A stretch of DNA of 64,000 nucleotides from Sphingobacteriales bacterium (GTDB lineage: Bacteria > Bacteroidota > Bacteroidia > Chitinophagales > Chitinophagaceae), in contig JAHEBJ010000005.1 in assembly GCA_024642285.1 (NCBI GenBank), forward strand, positions 19,972-83,971. Direction: 5' to 3'. The position numbers were made by a program, and so were the translations under genes. Shown piece by piece: positions 63,102-64,000 of this stretch (position 1 is its first letter; every line of letters begins with the position of its first letter). The notes beneath the pieces were generated by a model. The model was given only the letters and a program-made list of their open reading frames with translations, had not been told where the DNA came from and ran no database searches.

Positions 63102-64000
63102 ATGCTGAGAAAAATATTGTATTCGCTGTTGGTGCTTTTGGGTGTGGTGGTATTGGTGTTTATCATGTTTCAGGGATTTGGCGATCCCGCAAGAATGATT
63201 GTTGGACAAACAGGCGACAAAAAAACGCTCGACAATATACGCAGCGATCTCTACCTTGATCAACCAAAATGGAAACAATTTGTTTTTTACCTGAATGATG
63301 TTTCACCTGTTTGCATCCACAGCAAAGACGACATCAGCAAAAAGCAACTCAAAGGATTTTTTGTTGGGGGCGATAAAAAGCTCGGTTTAAAAATTCCCTA
63401 TCTCCGCAAAAGTTATCAAACCAAAAAAGAAGTGGGTAAAGTTTTAATGGAAGCATTGCCCGGCACATTGATACTGGCTTTTGCTGCAATGCTCTTTGCA
63501 ACCATCATTGGTATTTTTTTAGGCGTTGTAGCTGCTGTAAAAAAAGATAGCTGGCTGGATACAACAGCCGTATTCTCCAGTATTGCAGGTATTTCGGCAC
63601 CCTCATTTTTTATGGCAATAGTAATTGCCTATTTTTTTGGTGTGGTATTGCATTCTTATACCGGGTTAAACCTTACCGGTAGTTGGTTTGAAATTGACGA
63701 AGTAACAGGAGAGAAATACCTGAGTCTTAAAAACCTCATCCTGCCTGCCTTTACATTGGGCATAAGGCCCTTAGCCATCATTACCCAATTAACCCGCAGT
63801 TCTATGCTGGATGTCCTCAACCAGGATTATATCCGTACAGCCTATGCGAAAGGATTGGGCACAAAGCAAATCATTTTCAAACATGCATTGCGTAATGCTC
63901 TAAATCCTGTTATTACCGCCATCACTGGTTGGTTTGCCGAGCTGCTCGCCGGCGCTTTTTTTGTTGAATACATTTTTGGCTGGAAGGGTATTGGAAAAAT
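63102..64000 (+). CDS. Peptide-type ABC transporter permease (DppB-like), 3' truncated
   Basis: The first 299 codons are in the window; the 3' end is cut off. The N-terminal helix MLRKILYSLLVLLGVVVLVF and the motif GDPARMIVG are typical of DppB/OppB permeases. TM helices follow a long periplasmic loop (about 40-110), and the EAA-type cytoplasmic loop TAYAKGLGTKQIIFKHALRNALNPVI (shown in part) contacts the ATPase. It would transport oligopeptides or similar solutes. The partner genes should lie to the right. Confidence 0.93.
   Translation, partial: MLRKILYSLLVLLGVVVLVFIMFQGFGDPARMIVGQTGDKKTLDNIRSDLYLDQPKWKQFVFYLNDVSPVCIHSKDDISKKQLKGFFVGGDKKLGLKIPYLRKSYQTKKEVGKVLMEALPGTLILAFAAMLFATIIGIFLGVVAAVKKDSWLDTTAVFSSIAGISAPSFFMAIVIAYFFGVVLHSYTGLNLTGSWFEIDEVTGEKYLSLKNLILPAFTLGIRPLAIITQLTRSSMLDVLNQDYIRTAYAKGLGTKQIIFKHALRNALNPVITAITGWFAELLAGAFFVEYIFGWKGIGK

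Noticed and set aside
1..64000. CRISPR array, prophage, insertion sequence or restriction/defence island
   Set aside because: No regularly spaced repeats, transposase, integrase, phage structural or restriction-type proteins were seen. The only GIY-YIG-like protein stands alone.

Overview
The window looks like chromosomal DNA of a Bacteroidota bacterium, most likely a member of the Chitinophagales. The evidence is a SusC/SusD pair, a GLPGLI protein next to an outer-membrane receptor-like protein, a giant PKD protein ending in a type IX secretion (CHU_C-like) sorting domain, several lipoproteins with short N-termini, Bacteroidota-restricted families (DUF2851, DUF1599, BT_3928-type DoxX, CtlX), AT-leaning DNA, few Shine-Dalgarno sites, and several TAnnTTTG-type -7 elements. 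No rRNA, tRNA, CRISPR array, prophage or transposase was seen. Both ends cut through genes.

Layout. Positions 1-984 hold the 3' part of a nucleoside-recognition (SpmA/SpmB-like) membrane protein. Positions 1047-8906 hold a minus-strand block: a serine hydrolase, then a DeoR-type regulator followed closely by SusC, SusD and a small DUF4397-like lipoprotein. This is a nutrient-uptake locus without an adjacent glycosidase. Positions 8963-14504 run forward: serA, a NtrC-type response regulator without a DNA-binding tail, an alpha/beta hydrolase, signal peptidase I and cytidine deaminase. Positions 14496-20663 are mostly minus strand: ogt, csaA, DUF952, a SirB1-like protein, a periplasmic HIT protein, a TIGR03067-like protein, DinB, a lipoprotein, a GIY-YIG-like protein and a Tat-exported dienelactone hydrolase; a small ArsR regulator lies on the plus strand among them. 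A 4-kb gene for a PKD-repeat secreted protein follows (20845-24912).

Positions 24977-34439 hold a bestrophin channel, a probable 2-oxoglutarate/Fe(II) oxygenase facing a 540-residue protein with a GNAT-like core, topA, and small enzymes. Positions 34580-41027 are housekeeping: an Isc-type ferredoxin, iscX, a KdsC-like phosphatase, a UbiA prenyltransferase, maf, DUF2851, OsmC and lipA. Positions 41077-54964 include a phosphodiester glycosidase, a DUF4382 lipoprotein, a sugar uptake/phosphorylation pair (ROK kinase plus FucP-type transporter) and the glycogen genes glgA-glgC and glgB. A GLPGLI/outer-membrane barrel pair sits between glgC and glgB. Positions 55014-57498 hold CtlX, DUF1684 and arginase, an arginine/citrulline module. 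The rest holds ndk, nrnA, an FKBP lipoprotein, folP, DUF1599, a DoxX protein and the start of a peptide-type ABC permease.

Most of the window is ordinary core genome. The parts that deserve a second look are the ABBAB duplication in the PKD protein, the periplasmic HIT protein, the helix-turn-helix-less sigma-54-type activator, the ROK kinase without its zinc cysteines, the 8-bp periodic repeat between ferredoxin and iscX, the in-frame-coding-like remnant before the response regulator, and the oxygenase/GNAT-like pair. I did not find convincing evidence of an entirely new multi-gene system.
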